Shown: positions 1 through 9,264, counted from the first letter of the stretch. The stretch is 64,000 nucleotides of DNA from CBFHMJ01 sp965656875 (GCA_965656875.1 CBFHMJ010000021.1:1-64000); one strand, 5' to 3'. Notes: generated from the letters alone by a model not told the origin. A program made the numbers and translations.

Positions 1-57
1 TTTTAAATACTCAAATAGTTATTTAAAAAGCACGGTTCAAGATAACCGTCAATTTCC

Positions 58-123
58 CTTGGTAATTAGCGAATACGACAGAATCGCTTGGTAATTAAAG
101 TACGACAAAATCGCTTGGTGTTA
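58..123. repeat. short direct repeat at the 5' end of the LysE-type gene
   Basis: A 29-bp unit starting CTTGGTAATTAGCG is followed directly by a 27-bp variant starting CTTGGTAATTAAAG. Both end in ACGACA(G/A)AATCG, and a third partial start, CTTGGTGTTA, follows. The repeat runs into the first codons of the exporter gene and so decides its apparent start. Seen directly; origin by slippage duplication is inferred. Confidence 0.6.
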
Positions 124-717
124 ACATGTTTACTTATCATTGTTTCTCCTGGTCCTGACAGTTTGTTAGTGATTGCCCGGGGGATTAGTCAGGGGAAAAA
201 AGCGGCGATTGTATCCAGTGTGGGTGTGAGTTGCGGATTGCTGATTCATGCCGGGGCTGCGGCGTTTGGTTTGGCGCTTTTACTGCAAACCTCTGCGTTG
301 GCGTTTACTGCGGTTAAAGTGGTTGGGGCGGGGTATTTAATCTGGCTTGGCCTGAAAGCGTTATTCACAAATGATTTGATTTCATTCTCACCAAAGCAAC
401 ATAAACCGATGAAAGCGGTGTTCTGGTCTGGCTTTTTCACCAATGTGCTGAATCCTAAACCGTTATTTTTCATTCTGGCATTTGTCCCACAGTTTATTTC
501 TCCGGCGTATGGTGATTTAACCAGTCAGACGTTACAGCTTGGTGCCTGGTATGCCGTGTTAGCTCTGGTGTTGATGGTGGTATTAAGTGCGTTTTCAGCA
601 CGGGTTGCCGGTGCATTGCAGGCGCGGCAGCGTTTAGTGACTGGACTGAACAAAGGTGCTGGCTTGATGTTTTTAACCGCCGGTTTGTCGGTGGCATTTA
701 TGGAACGAGATTCCTGA
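88..717 (+). CDS. LysE/RhtB family amino-acid exporter
   Basis: Inner-membrane exporter of the LysE/RhtB family, which pumps amino acids or their derivatives out of the cell. The family signature SPGPDSLLVIARG lies near the N-terminus, followed by hydrophobic segments spread over about 200 residues, the usual family length (209 aa from TTG 88). No ATG fits the start. TTG 88, TTG 115 or GTG 118 are possible, and the first ten residues come from the short direct repeat, so the native N-terminus may have been replaced. Substrate cannot be told. Family assignment is firm; start and expression are uncertain. Confidence 0.8.
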   Translation: MVIKVRQNRLVLTCLLIIVSPGPDSLLVIARGISQGKKAAIVSSVGVSCGLLIHAGAAAFGLALLLQTSALAFTAVKVVGAGYLIWLGLKALFTNDLISFSPKQHKPMKAVFWSGFFTNVLNPKPLFFILAFVPQFISPAYGDLTSQTLQLGAWYAVLALVLMVVLSAFSARVAGALQARQRLVTGLNKGAGLMFLTAGLSVAFMERDS

Positions 718-829
718 TAACTGGCTGAATCAGCGTTGCTCTCCTACCTTAAAGGTTGATGAATGTGTTACTGGTCGACTGGTTCTGGCGTTGTCGGTAA
801 CGGAATAAACCGCAAACAGGTAGATTGAG

Positions 830-2263
830 ATGGCTGATAAAAAGTTAACAACAGCGTTTGGTTGCCCGGTGGGTGACAATCAGAATGTATTAACCGCAGG
901 CCCGAGAGGGCCGCAATTACTGCAAGATGTGTGGTTTTTAGAGAAGTTAGCACATTTTGATCGGGAAGTGATTCCCGAGCGGCGGATGCATGCAAAAGGC
1001 TCGGGTGCATACGGAACGTTCACGGTAACTCACGATATAACCCAGTATACCCGTGCGAAGATTTTCTCTGAGCCGGGTAAGGTGACGGAATTGTTTGCCC
1101 GGTTTACGACGGTCGCAGGTGAGCGTGGCGCTGCGGATGCGGAGCGAGACATTCGGGGCTTCGCGGTCAAATTCTATACGGAAGAAGGTAACTGGGATCT
1201 GGTAGGAAATAACACGCCAGTATTCTTCTTGCGTGATCCGCTTAAATTTCCTGACCTTAATCATGCCGTTAAACGCGATCCAAAAACGAATATGCGCAGT
1301 GCGGCGAGTAACTGGGATTTCTGGACGTCGCTGCCTGAGGCGTTGCACCAAATCACTATTGTGATGAGTGACCGGGGTATTCCTGCAACTTATCGGCATA
1401 TGCATGGATTTGGCAGCCACACATTCAGCTTCATTAATGCTAAAAATGAGCGATTCTGGGTGAAGTTTCATTTAAAGTCACAGCAGGGGATTCAAAATCT
1501 GACGGATGCTGAGGCAGAGGCGATTATTGGTAAGGACAGAGAGAGTCATCAGCGCGATTTATTTCAATCAATTGAATACGGTGACTTCCCGAAATGGACG
1601 TTAAAAATTCAGGTGATGACGGAGCAGGAAGCGCAAGACGCACCGTTTAATCCATTCGATTTAACCAAAATCTGGCCACACAAGGATTACCCATTGATTG
1701 ATGTTGGGGTCATGGAACTGAATCGGAATCCGGAGAACTTCTTTGCGGAAGTTGAGCAGTCAGCGTTTAATCCGGCCAGTATCGTGCCCGGGATTGGTTT
1801 TTCACCCGATAAAATGTTGCAGGGGCGATTGTTTTCTTATGGCGATGCTCAGCGTTATCGGCTGGGGGTGAATCATCATTTAATTCCAGTTAATGCACCG
1901 CGTTGTCCGGTACATAGTTATCATCGCGATGGATTTATGCGTATAGATGGAAATCAGGGCGGAACCCTGGGTTATGAACCGAATTCACACGGTGAGTGGC
2001 AACAGCAACCGGATGTCACTGAACCACCATTGGCGCTATCTGGAGCAGCGGCGCACTGGGACCATCGGGAAGATACGGATTATTTCTCACAGGCTGGTGA
2101 TTTATTCCGTCTGATGTCGGCTGAGCAACAGCAAGTCCTGTTCGATAATACGGCCCGCGCGATGGATGGTGTTCCAGATGAAATTAAACAAAAGCATATC
2201 GATCATTGTTCGCAGGCCGATCCGTTATATGGGGCGGGTGTCGCGGCGGCGCTGGGTATGTAG
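830..2263 (+). CDS. katA: small-subunit haem catalase (clade 3)
   Basis: Monofunctional haem catalase, 2 H2O2 to 2 H2O plus O2, in the cytoplasm or periplasm; no signal peptide is visible. The 477-residue length is typical of small-subunit clade 3 enzymes. The distal haem residues are present: His54 in RRMHAKGSGAYG and Asn127 in DLVGNNTPVFFLRDP. The proximal haem ligand Tyr337 lies in RLFSYGDAQRYR. The gene starts at ATG 830 and seems monocistronic; the next gene is convergent. No OxyR site was recognised. The symbol katA follows common use for this clade; the name could differ by species. Confidence 0.95.
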   Translation: MADKKLTTAFGCPVGDNQNVLTAGPRGPQLLQDVWFLEKLAHFDREVIPERRMHAKGSGAYGTFTVTHDITQYTRAKIFSEPGKVTELFARFTTVAGERGAADAERDIRGFAVKFYTEEGNWDLVGNNTPVFFLRDPLKFPDLNHAVKRDPKTNMRSAASNWDFWTSLPEALHQITIVMSDRGIPATYRHMHGFGSHTFSFINAKNERFWVKFHLKSQQGIQNLTDAEAEAIIGKDRESHQRDLFQSIEYGDFPKWTLKIQVMTEQEAQDAPFNPFDLTKIWPHKDYPLIDVGVMELNRNPENFFAEVEQSAFNPASIVPGIGFSPDKMLQGRLFSYGDAQRYRLGVNHHLIPVNAPRCPVHSYHRDGFMRIDGNQGGTLGYEPNSHGEWQQQPDVTEPPLALSGAAAHWDHREDTDYFSQAGDLFRLMSAEQQQVLFDNTARAMDGVPDEIKQKHIDHCSQADPLYGAGVAAALGM

Positions 2264-2289
2264 CTGGGAGTGTAATTGGAAATCCAACG

Positions 2290-2321
2290 CAGGCGATAAG
2301 CGCATTTGGCGTGATCGCCTG
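2290..2321. terminator. hairpin between convergent genes
   Basis: Inverted repeat CAGGCGAT ... ATCGCCTG with a 16-nt loop, between the 3' ends of the catalase gene and the convergent pore-former gene. It lacks a clear T-run, so terminator function for either gene is a guess from position. Confidence 0.35.
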
Positions 2322-2338
2322 TGCCAGTGTTAGCTGAA

Positions 2339-3448
2339 TTAACCCTTCGCGGCTTCCAGCATTGCTTTACGACCTGAGACTGATCGACGATTAGTCAGCA
2401 CTAACTTTCCATCTTCATGTTTGTATTCGTCGTAATGAATACTGTCATCTTTTTTACGCCAGCGGCTGACTTCACGACCATCGGCACGGCGCAGAATGAA
2501 TTCGCTTTGTGTTTGCCAGGCAATAACTGTGGTGTGTGGCGGTGCTTTGATAATAATGTGGTCTTCGACACTGCCAAACTGAGTGAAGGACTCGGTGCTA
2601 CTGTAACCAAAATCATAAGAAACATTCACACTGAAATCGCCAAATGGCACGTTAAAGTTCAGACCAAGATCGATACCCGTTGAGTGAGAGAACGTTTCGG
2701 ATTCAGTTTGTTCCCAACCCAGAATGGTGACTTCTTTACGTTGCTGGGCGATAGAAGTGCCGTTGTTGAGCAACCATTTTCCTTCGGTAAACCAGTAAAC
2801 CCGGCGCTCCAGTGAATAATAGGTCGAGTCGTTTATCCGTGGATCGTCCATCTCGCCGTTTTCGAGGCTGTCGTCATTGACCATCATATAAGGAAGCCAG
2901 GTGATTTTGCTGCCGTGCCAACCGTCTACTTGTGGTGGGTGAGTTGGGTTATCTAATTCTGGTGGCAAAATATTGATATCGCCTGTTTCTTCGATAGAGG
3001 GCAGGGTAACGTTGCCCTCTGCCGGGATCAGTTTAAGCGTTGAATATTCAGCCTGAACATCGACGGACATATCGTTCAGATTCACATACCAGTATTTATT
3101 GGCTGATGGGAAAAATGCCCGGAAACGGTCGCCAGCGTGATCGGCAAGTTCCACCATGTAGTCTTCAGCGTTTGAATTCGGCGCGTAATCGACATAATCG
3201 TTGAAACCACAGGATACCTGGTGTCCTGTACAAAAAGTGGTAGCGCCGGAACTTTTATTGGTGATCAGATATCTGGGGTTACTGTCGTCGGTGTTGGCAC
3301 GAATAAACAGAAATTTGGCGCGGTCTTCGTCGCCGACATTATCGGTAGTGGCTTGCAGGCTATGTCCACCGACGTTGATGCCATCGCCGTTTCTTAGCCA
3401 GTACTGGTCATTGATCGTCTTAAGATTGTAAAAACGTTTGGTATCCAT
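2339..3448 (-). CDS. aerolysin-like beta-pore-forming protein with lectin-like N-domain
   Basis: 369 aa without signal peptide. Residues 1 to about 140 have three spaced modules (NDQYWLRNGDGINVGG, RYLITNKSSG, NKYWYVNLND), which look like a beta-trefoil or agglutinin fold. After a proline-rich linker, residues 210-340 show the Ser/Thr-rich amphipathic pattern of aerolysin-type insertion regions: TESETFSHSTGIDLGLNF, a second strand pair SYDFGYSSTESFTQFG, then IIIKAPPHTTVIAW. Known families with this plan include plant agglutinin-aerolysin proteins and insecticidal Toxin_10 proteins; which one is nearest cannot be settled by eye. The gene stands alone. Lack of a signal suggests release by lysis or a non-Sec route (inference). 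Confidence 0.55.
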   Translation of the reverse strand: MDTKRFYNLKTINDQYWLRNGDGINVGGHSLQATTDNVGDEDRAKFLFIRANTDDSNPRYLITNKSSGATTFCTGHQVSCGFNDYVDYAPNSNAEDYMVELADHAGDRFRAFFPSANKYWYVNLNDMSVDVQAEYSTLKLIPAEGNVTLPSIEETGDINILPPELDNPTHPPQVDGWHGSKITWLPYMMVNDDSLENGEMDDPRINDSTYYSLERRVYWFTEGKWLLNNGTSIAQQRKEVTILGWEQTESETFSHSTGIDLGLNFNVPFGDFSVNVSYDFGYSSTESFTQFGSVEDHIIIKAPPHTTVIAWQTQSEFILRRADGREVSRWRKKDDSIHYDEYKHEDGKLVLTNRRSVSGRKAMLEAAKG

Positions 3449-3581
3449 AAGGGTTCCTGTTCGTTGTAGAGTTCAGGGTTAGTATATAAACGGGTACTTA
3501 GACGATAGAGTAATGAACATACAGATTGAAATGGGAACGGTTGACCGGGTGGCGCTGTTTAGTAACTAGCTGATAATGATG

Positions 3582-3610
3582 ATAAAAAACCCGGCTTTCG
3601 AGAAGCCGGG
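3582..3610 (-). terminator. rho-independent terminator of the 54-codon gene
   Basis: Perfect 8-bp stem CCCGGCTT / AAGCCGGG with loop TCGAG. On the minus strand it is followed by TTTTTT, so it acts on transcripts coming from the right, 20 bp beyond the stop of the small ORF 3631-3795. Confidence 0.7.
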
Positions 3611-3630
3611 CCTTTGATTTAGTGTGTTCA

Positions 3631-3795
3631 TTAACACTCCCTGATTAAGAAACGTTCTTTATCATAACAATGCTCCTGATTGATTTCCGGCGCATGTTCT
3701 TCATCAAAAAACTGCTCCAGTTTAGTCAACCAGAAAGTCCCGTCAGTATCACAAATCGTGAAAAATGTTTTAGCAAGATTTTTACTACCGTCCAC
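3631..3795 (-). CDS. small ORF, 54 aa, unknown
   Basis: A GTG-initiated frame of 54 codons reads VDGSKNLAKTFFTICDTDG and ends IREC. AAGG lies about 8 nt before the GTG. The amino-acid use (acidic, aromatic, no low-complexity runs) looks coding, and a strong minus-strand terminator lies 20 bp after its stop. The frame stays open upstream of the GTG for about 30 more codons without an ATG, so it could instead be the 3' remnant of a larger gene. I do not recognise a family. The rest of the 500-bp gap between the flanking genes shows nothing else. Confidence 0.4.
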   Translation of the reverse strand: MDGSKNLAKTFFTICDTDGTFWLTKLEQFFDEEHAPEINQEHCYDKERFLIREC

Positions 3796-3948
3796 CTTGT
3801 AAACCTTTTTATTTGTATGGGAATTTGAGAATAGGGGAAGGAGTGTTGTTTTTGTATGGGGAACGATTGCCCGGTGTGAAAGATTTTACGAAGCGGGCGT
3901 GAACACCCGCGCTCAGGGCAGTTGGTTAGTCCTTATGCTGGACAGGCA

Positions 3949-4851
3949 CTATTGCATCGGTGTTTCTGCATTCAATAACGTTTTTAGCTGTTGAACTTCA
4001 GATAAAGGCGTGCGGCCAAAATAACTTTTAAATTCTCGACTAAATTGAGAAGCACTTTCATAGCCGACTTGCAACGCCGCTGAACTGGCCGTTAAACCTT
4101 GTTGCAACATCAGCGAGCGGGCTTTGTGTAATCGGGTTTGCTTGATGTACTGCAACGGTGACGATGACGTTACTGCTTTAAAGTGCTGGTGGAATGCGGA
4201 AACACTCATATTGGCATCGCTGGCCAGTCGTTTGACATCCAGTTTTTGATCAAGTTGGGCATGGATAATCTTCAATACATGCTCAATCTGACTCAGGCGA
4301 CTTTGCTTGATAGTGAGTGACTTCAAGGTTGCCCCCTGATCACCTTTTAATACCTCGTAGAGGATTTCGCGTTTTATTTGCGGCCCGAGAATTTTCGTGT
4401 CCATTGGGTCTGCAAGGCAATCGACTAATCGACGAGTGGCATCAAATAGTGAAGCACTAACCGGCGTTGAAAATACTGCGCTGGGCGTGTCGCTCTGAAT
4501 AAAAGGCTTATCGTCGATATCAAGCAACAGCTCGGTGATTTCACCGGGAGTCAGATTGATCGAAATGCCCAGTAGAGGTTCTTCGGGGGTGGCAATGGTT
4601 TCGCATTCCAGTGGGATCGCAACGGACAATACCAGGTAGTTATTGGCATCATAATGGTAGATTTTGTCGCCAAGATAGCCAATCTTTCTGCCCTGCACGA
4701 TGATCACAATGCTTGGGTCGTAGGCAGTAGGACAACGGCCATTGCCATAATCTGAGCGAAACAGTTTCACCCCGGAAATTGCGGTCTCAGTAAACCATTG
4801 CTGGGTGGCGAGTTGCCCGAGTTTATTGGCGAGAGCTGGCATATCATTCAT
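3949..4851 (-). CDS. AraC-family transcriptional regulator
   Basis: 300 aa. The N-terminal half (about residues 20-165) matches the AraC-type cupin-like ligand domain with CPTAYDPSIVIIVQGRK. The C-terminal 100 residues hold two helix-turn-helix motifs: RLASDANMSVSAFHQHFKAV and SAALQVGYESASQFSREFKS, ending in the conserved FGRTPLS. Such proteins activate nearby metabolic genes in response to a small molecule. No divergent partner lies within 600 bp, so its target is unknown. Confidence 0.9.
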   Translation of the reverse strand: MNDMPALANKLGQLATQQWFTETAISGVKLFRSDYGNGRCPTAYDPSIVIIVQGRKIGYLGDKIYHYDANNYLVLSVAIPLECETIATPEEPLLGISINLTPGEITELLLDIDDKPFIQSDTPSAVFSTPVSASLFDATRRLVDCLADPMDTKILGPQIKREILYEVLKGDQGATLKSLTIKQSRLSQIEHVLKIIHAQLDQKLDVKRLASDANMSVSAFHQHFKAVTSSSPLQYIKQTRLHKARSLMLQQGLTASSAALQVGYESASQFSREFKSYFGRTPLSEVQQLKTLLNAETPMQ

Positions 4852-5494
4852 GTTATTGGGTGCTTATCACGAGGAATTTCTTGATGAACTATAGAGTAAT
4901 CAATTACCGATTTCATCAGCTCATCTGGAGGTTTTATATGTGCCTGCGGTTTTATCAATTCAGTTGTTTTTAATAAAAATATAAATAAAACAGTTGGTTG
5001 TGATAGTTCCGCAAGCCGCTAACTGATCATGCAAACTGTAATTTATGGATAATCAGGCAATGAATATGTAGAAACAGGCAATCTTGATGACGATGACATT
5101 CAGCGCTTTAATTGTTGCCTGTAAGCACTGCAACAGACTGCTGAAAAATTCATCCGCACAGGTCAACGTGTTCAAATTTTATAATTAAAATTCATATAGC
5201 TTTGCTATTAATTTCTAAATAAATGAAATATCTGAATTTATGCAGTTTTTAATCTCGGTAAAGGGAAGCGATTATTTTAAATATCAAAGAGTTAATATTT
5301 TTCTAGTTTTAGAAACATTAAGAACTTTAACGTTTATTATGAATAATTTGTTCATCAGTTTTTTTACCTCTTATCGCAAACTTAATTTTTTACTTTGGTT
5401 TTTCTGAAATTTGTATAAAATCCGCCGTTCGTTGTGTGAAAATAAGATTAAAAAATGACCGTTTTTGTGATGGTCAGGGTGGGGGAAACGAATA
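4852..5494. other. AT-rich intergenic region, no gene seen
   Basis: 643 bp with no supported reading frame. It is strongly AT-rich from about 5170 on and contains one decayed end of the miniature inverted-repeat element (listed separately). It probably holds the promoters of the flanking genes, but no clear -35/-10 pair stood out. Confidence 0.5.
5117..5173. mobile_element. decayed end of miniature inverted-repeat element
   Basis: The segment with CTGCTGAAAAATTCATC and CAGGTCAACGTG aligns by eye with the right end of the intact element at 36871-37156 (CTGCTGCAAAATCCACC, AAGGTCAGCACG). The preceding GCCTGTAAGCACTG also resembles that element's GCCTTGTATAAACACG. No matching left end was found. 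Confidence 0.4.
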
Positions 5495-6406
5495 GTGATC
5501 CGAGTTCCATGTAGTCTGATTCAATATCAGGGGGCGATGTTAAAAACATTAGCCAGGATCGGTTTTTCAGCGTTAAAACCAAAACGCCGTGCTACGCAAA
5601 ACCCACGAGAATTTGACGACGTAAACGTTCGTCTGCCCGCGCCCAAAGCCTCTCTGGTTGATCATTATCGTCGTTGGTGCCGATATTCGGTGACTGCGCC
5701 AGATAATGCAACGTTTGATACTTCATACGACGATTCCACCATTCCTTCCCACATGTTTTCTCAGTTCGCTTTGTCCGTTTGTGCAAAGCAGCTCAAATTA
5801 ACCCGTTACAACCTGTCGAGTGTTATCAATCAGGGGGTTGGCGTTACAGTGCATCAGCCATTACCTGCGGGAGAACCGCTGGATATTCGTTGTAAGCTGA
5901 TCGACATCACTGAAGCGGATTGTCGCGCCAGAGTTCAGCAGCGTCTTTATATCTCCACTGAATCCGCCGGATTATGCACGACTGTTGATTTTCATGCGGT
6001 ATTCATTCTGGGGCGTAATCGTCGTAGCAAACCTCGTGAAGCGGTCAAAGAACAACTGTTTGATCGGCTGGGTAGCTGGACAGTCGCTGAAAATGATGGT
6101 TGGAACTTTGCCTTGTTAACAGGGGATTTTAATCCAATTCACTGGGTTGGATTGATTGCAAAGTTGTCACCGTTCAAGCGAAAAGTCTTACACGGCTTCG
6201 GGATGTTCACCCGCAGCTGGGAAACCGCAGAACTGGCATTAGGCAAGCCATTAAAAGTGTTGGATGTACGCTTTGTTAGTCCGGCTTTTTTAAATAATCA
6301 GGCGGTATCTGTTTATAAAGGTGAAACTGATGAAGAAGGGTTATGTGCCCTGGAATTACGCGATGCAAAAGGCCGGGTATTAATGGCCGGCCGAATTGGT
6401 GTTTGA
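5495..6406 (+). CDS. MaoC-like (R)-enoyl-CoA hydratase / dehydratase
   Basis: 303-aa double hot-dog protein. The second half carries the hydratase-2 motif LTGDFNPIHWVGLIAK, with the catalytic Asp and His spaced as in MaoC/PhaJ proteins, followed by VLHGFGMFTRS. The family hydrates or dehydrates acyl-CoA or acyl-ACP in fatty-acid or polyketide metabolism. GTG 5495 has GGGGGAAA about 10 nt upstream; ATG 5537 (MLKTLARIGF) is an alternative, with its purine run too close. The gene stands alone. The nearby phosphopantetheinyl transferase at 8.4 kb is compatible with acyl-carrier chemistry but no link is shown. Confidence 0.8.
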   Translation: MIRVPCSLIQYQGAMLKTLARIGFSALKPKRRATQNPREFDDVNVRLPAPKASLVDHYRRWCRYSVTAPDNATFDTSYDDSTIPSHMFSQFALSVCAKQLKLTRYNLSSVINQGVGVTVHQPLPAGEPLDIRCKLIDITEADCRARVQQRLYISTESAGLCTTVDFHAVFILGRNRRSKPREAVKEQLFDRLGSWTVAENDGWNFALLTGDFNPIHWVGLIAKLSPFKRKVLHGFGMFTRSWETAELALGKPLKVLDVRFVSPAFLNNQAVSVYKGETDEEGLCALELRDAKGRVLMAGRIGV

Positions 6407-6667
6407 TTTACGCTCATATTCCTTCTTTAAATAGCGGTGTGTTCATTAATCGCCGTTATGTGATTGCCAGCCTTGCATTGCATCATTCCTTTTTTATGTC
6501 AGAATAACCGATTCAAAAAACTTCATTACAAACTAACTCGCTATTTATTTTCTTTTTAATCAACAGGTTAATTTTCAAGCGAGCCTTTCGTTTTTACTGT
6601 GATTGGAATACTTTTGTGTACTAATTCAGGGTGGAAATGAGTAGAAAAATAACGTGGGGAACCTGTT

Positions 6668-7303
6668 ATGGGACAATATCTTAATAAACTGCTGTCACTG
6701 TCTACGCCTTCTTTAGGGGCTGATCCGGCGGTTATTTCGGACGACTTAGTGGTTAATGCCGGTCGTTTCGGTCTGGAACTGGCTGAATTGTTATCAGCCA
6801 GAAATGGTTTCTATGCGTTTGAATCGGCGTTACATGTGTTTCCAACGGGAAAAACAGAGCACATCAGTCTGGAGCAGTGGAATAATCCTGATTTATGGAT
6901 TGGTCATTATGGTGATCTGGTAAAAGATATTTTCTTTTTTGCAGAAGATATCTTTGGGCATCAGTTCTGTTTTTATCAGGACAAAATTTGTCTGTTCGAT
7001 GCTGAGACCGCAAAGCTAGAGTCATTTGCGTCAAACCTGGAAGAGTGGGCGCAAGTTCTGCTGGATAACTATCCGGTGTGGACTGGACATCCTCTGGCTA
7101 ATCAATGGCAGGAAAAGAATGGTTCATTACCCTTTGGATTCCGTTTAATGCCAATGACCCCGTTTACCTGCGGTGGTGAATTCGTGGTTGAAAATTTATA
7201 TCCGATCAAGGCCGTTAGCGGTATGCGCACTCGCGCTAATCTTGCGACTCAGATCGCAAATATGACGGACGATTCAACGATTACGTTCGATATTGTTGAG
7301 TAA
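6668..7303 (+). CDS. SMI1/KNR4 (SUKH) family protein
   Basis: 211 aa. The N-terminal two thirds fit the SUKH fold: ELAELLSARNGFYAFESALH is the usual 'LL...NGFY.FE.AL.VFP' opening, and DIFFFAEDIFGHQFCFY the central strand pair. SUKH proteins are often immunity proteins against nuclease toxins, and a broken HNH nuclease gene follows 230 bp downstream in the same direction. That pairing is suggestive only, because the HNH gene looks like a restriction-type nuclease rather than a secreted toxin. No toxin delivery domain is nearby. Confidence 0.7.
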   Translation: MGQYLNKLLSLSTPSLGADPAVISDDLVVNAGRFGLELAELLSARNGFYAFESALHVFPTGKTEHISLEQWNNPDLWIGHYGDLVKDIFFFAEDIFGHQFCFYQDKICLFDAETAKLESFASNLEEWAQVLLDNYPVWTGHPLANQWQEKNGSLPFGFRLMPMTPFTCGGEFVVENLYPIKAVSGMRTRANLATQIANMTDDSTITFDIVE

Positions 7304-7534
7304 TCCTGATTGATCGTTAAGCAGTAGTTGGATTCTCTGGCTGCTGCTGGTTTATCTTTCTCTACTGTTTTTTACTTCATGTTTTTCATGACAATTCCAA
7401 TAATCTTCTAAGATATCTCCCTTGCAATATTAGCTCTTCACCAAAACTTCTTTTCAAAAAGATAAAGACCTTTAGAATGAACTTGTAGTACCTTAATTAG
7501 CGTCGACATGCTTTGATATAACAGTGATATTTAT

Positions 7535-8365
7535 ATGGTAATTAGTAAACCGAGAGAATTGTTGTTTCTTACAAAAGATCAATCAGTTACTAAACGCAAT
7601 TTGTTTGATTTGATCCAGTTTTCCAAAGTTAGGAATTCTTCCCATTGGGATGGTGAAGAGAATCAAGTTGGTAATACACCTCAACAGGGAATTAACTGGA
7701 TAGGGAAGTTACCAGCTGTTAAGGCGGTGATAATAAAAACTAGACCTGGTTCTTATGAATTTGATGGCTGGGTTGATGATGACAAAAGCTCTTATAACTA
7801 CTCGTTTAAAGCTAGAAAGGACGTTATAAATTTAGCCGAGAAAGCTAACCGGGTATTGGTTGATCAACCATTATATGGTTATCCCATTTTACTTTTTACT
7901 GAAAAAGAGAAATCCTGAAAGTTTGAAGGGCGTTTTTATGTTAGTGACCAAAAAGCAAAGTATGTCGTACTTAAGTCACAAATAGGTTCTCAACAAGTAT
8001 TAGTTGATGGTTTAAGTGAAAAAACAACATACATTTTTAAGGAAGGTGACATCAGATATGTTACACATCGTAAGTATGAGAGGAATCGCTCTGTCGTTGA
8101 GGTAGCAAAATATTTGAACGAGTGGTTTTGTGATATCTGTAATCTAAATTTTGAAGAAATGTATGGTGAACCTTATATTGAAGCTCACCATAAGATACCT
8201 CTGAAAAACTGCGATCATGAATACGAAGTTAAACCTGAAGATCTAGTATTATTATGCCCAAACTGCCACAAAGCAGTTCATATCTACCTGCAAAAATCAG
8301 ATGCAGATTACAGTGCTATAAAAATGGATTTGAAACGCCGAATTTTGAAAAATGTTGTGGAATAA
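7535..8365 (+). pseudogene. HNH endonuclease (McrA-like) interrupted by in-frame TGA
   Basis: One reading frame runs from ATG 7535 to TAA 8365 with a single stop, TGA at 7916-7918, after LLFTEKEKS. Reading on gives KFEGRFYVSD without a frame change. A one-base change from TGG (Trp) would explain it. The C-terminal part is a complete HNH domain: FCDICN, then PYIEAHHKIPL, then LVLLCPNCHKAVH, with both Cys pairs and the His residues. The N-terminal 125 residues may recognise DNA, as in modification-dependent McrA-type enzymes. The region 7320-8390 is visibly more AT-rich than its neighbours, which points to horizontal transfer. The second half could still be made from TTG or ATG codons at 8108-8160. 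Confidence 0.75.
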
Positions 8366-8394
8366 CAATATAGTTATTTATTGTTGTAATAGAT

Positions 8395-9102
8395 TCAATT
8401 TGTCTCACCATTCTCAATCACCAGCCAGGTCATCACATCATCACCCGTAAATTCAAAGCCAAGCGTGAGTGGCACGCCAACGGTCCAGCGTGGGGTTAGA
8501 TCTTCGTTCAACAAAAAGGTGATGGTTTGTTTCTCCGCATTAAAATCATGAACAATGGCGGCATTAAAGCCAAAGTAGTTGGTGACATCATAATAAAGGG
8601 CTTTAAAGATGCTCTCTTTGGCGGAGAACGCCAGGGTCAGGCTTTGATGATGCGGCATGCCCGTCAATGAGGCGAGCGTTTGTTTTTCTTGTTCAGTGAT
8701 GATGGTGTGACCGATATCGTCGGCCAGTTGCGGTTTCATCAGGGTTTCGATGTCCAGCCCGATATGGCTGATGACCGACCGGCGAGCAACAACGGCCATC
8801 GCAGTGGCGTTATTATGGCTGATCGCGCCGACAATGCCGTAAGGCCAGACCGGTGAGCGATTCTCGCCTGTGGTGACATCCACATGTTCAATACCCAGTT
8901 CTTTTAATGCCAGAGCAGCCATATGGCGACCTGCCAGATATTCGGCTTTGCGTTTTTTCACACATTTATCGTGATTGTCTGAGCGACGAACATTCAGCCG
9001 GGTGTAGTCAGTATCCTGATAACGTTCGAGATCGAACTGACATTGAAATCCCTTAATCGCGGGATTAGAAAAAGAAAGTGGTTGTACGGTATTGATTGTC
9101 AT
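8395..9102 (-). CDS. 4'-phosphopantetheinyl transferase (EntD/Sfp type)
   Basis: Transfers 4'-phosphopantetheine from CoA to a serine of carrier proteins of siderophore, polyketide or peptide synthases. The 235-aa protein has the conserved order RSPVWP, then GAISHNNATAMAV, then the Mg-binding GLDIET (Asp117, Glu119), and FSAKESIFKAL with Glu163. This arrangement is closest to EntD. It is divergent from the aminopeptidase gene across 160 bp. No carrier protein or synthase is in the window, so its substrate lies elsewhere. Confidence 0.92.
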   Translation of the reverse strand: MTINTVQPLSFSNPAIKGFQCQFDLERYQDTDYTRLNVRRSDNHDKCVKKRKAEYLAGRHMAALALKELGIEHVDVTTGENRSPVWPYGIVGAISHNNATAMAVVARRSVISHIGLDIETLMKPQLADDIGHTIITEQEKQTLASLTGMPHHQSLTLAFSAKESIFKALYYDVTNYFGFNAAIVHDFNAEKQTITFLLNEDLTPRWTVGVPLTLGFEFTGDDVMTWLVIENGETN

Positions 9103-9264
9103 GAAAGCTTTAACTACTTGTTGAGTTTGCGTTATTTTCGCCGTGAACAGGCGTGAATGACAAGCAAAAACTTTATGAGATTTTGGTTATTGCCGTCATT
9201 CGTTTTACACTGAGCGGGTTTTGCGGTGTTCGCCGCCCGTGCTATTAACCAGGAAACCGTGTTT

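Noticed and set aside
947..1471. 174-codon frame opposite the catalase gene
   Set aside because: Antisense shadow; no ribosome site and the catalase is fully supported.
8114..8365. Separate small HNH gene
   Set aside because: It is in the same frame as the upstream part and lacks its own ribosome site; one broken gene explains both.
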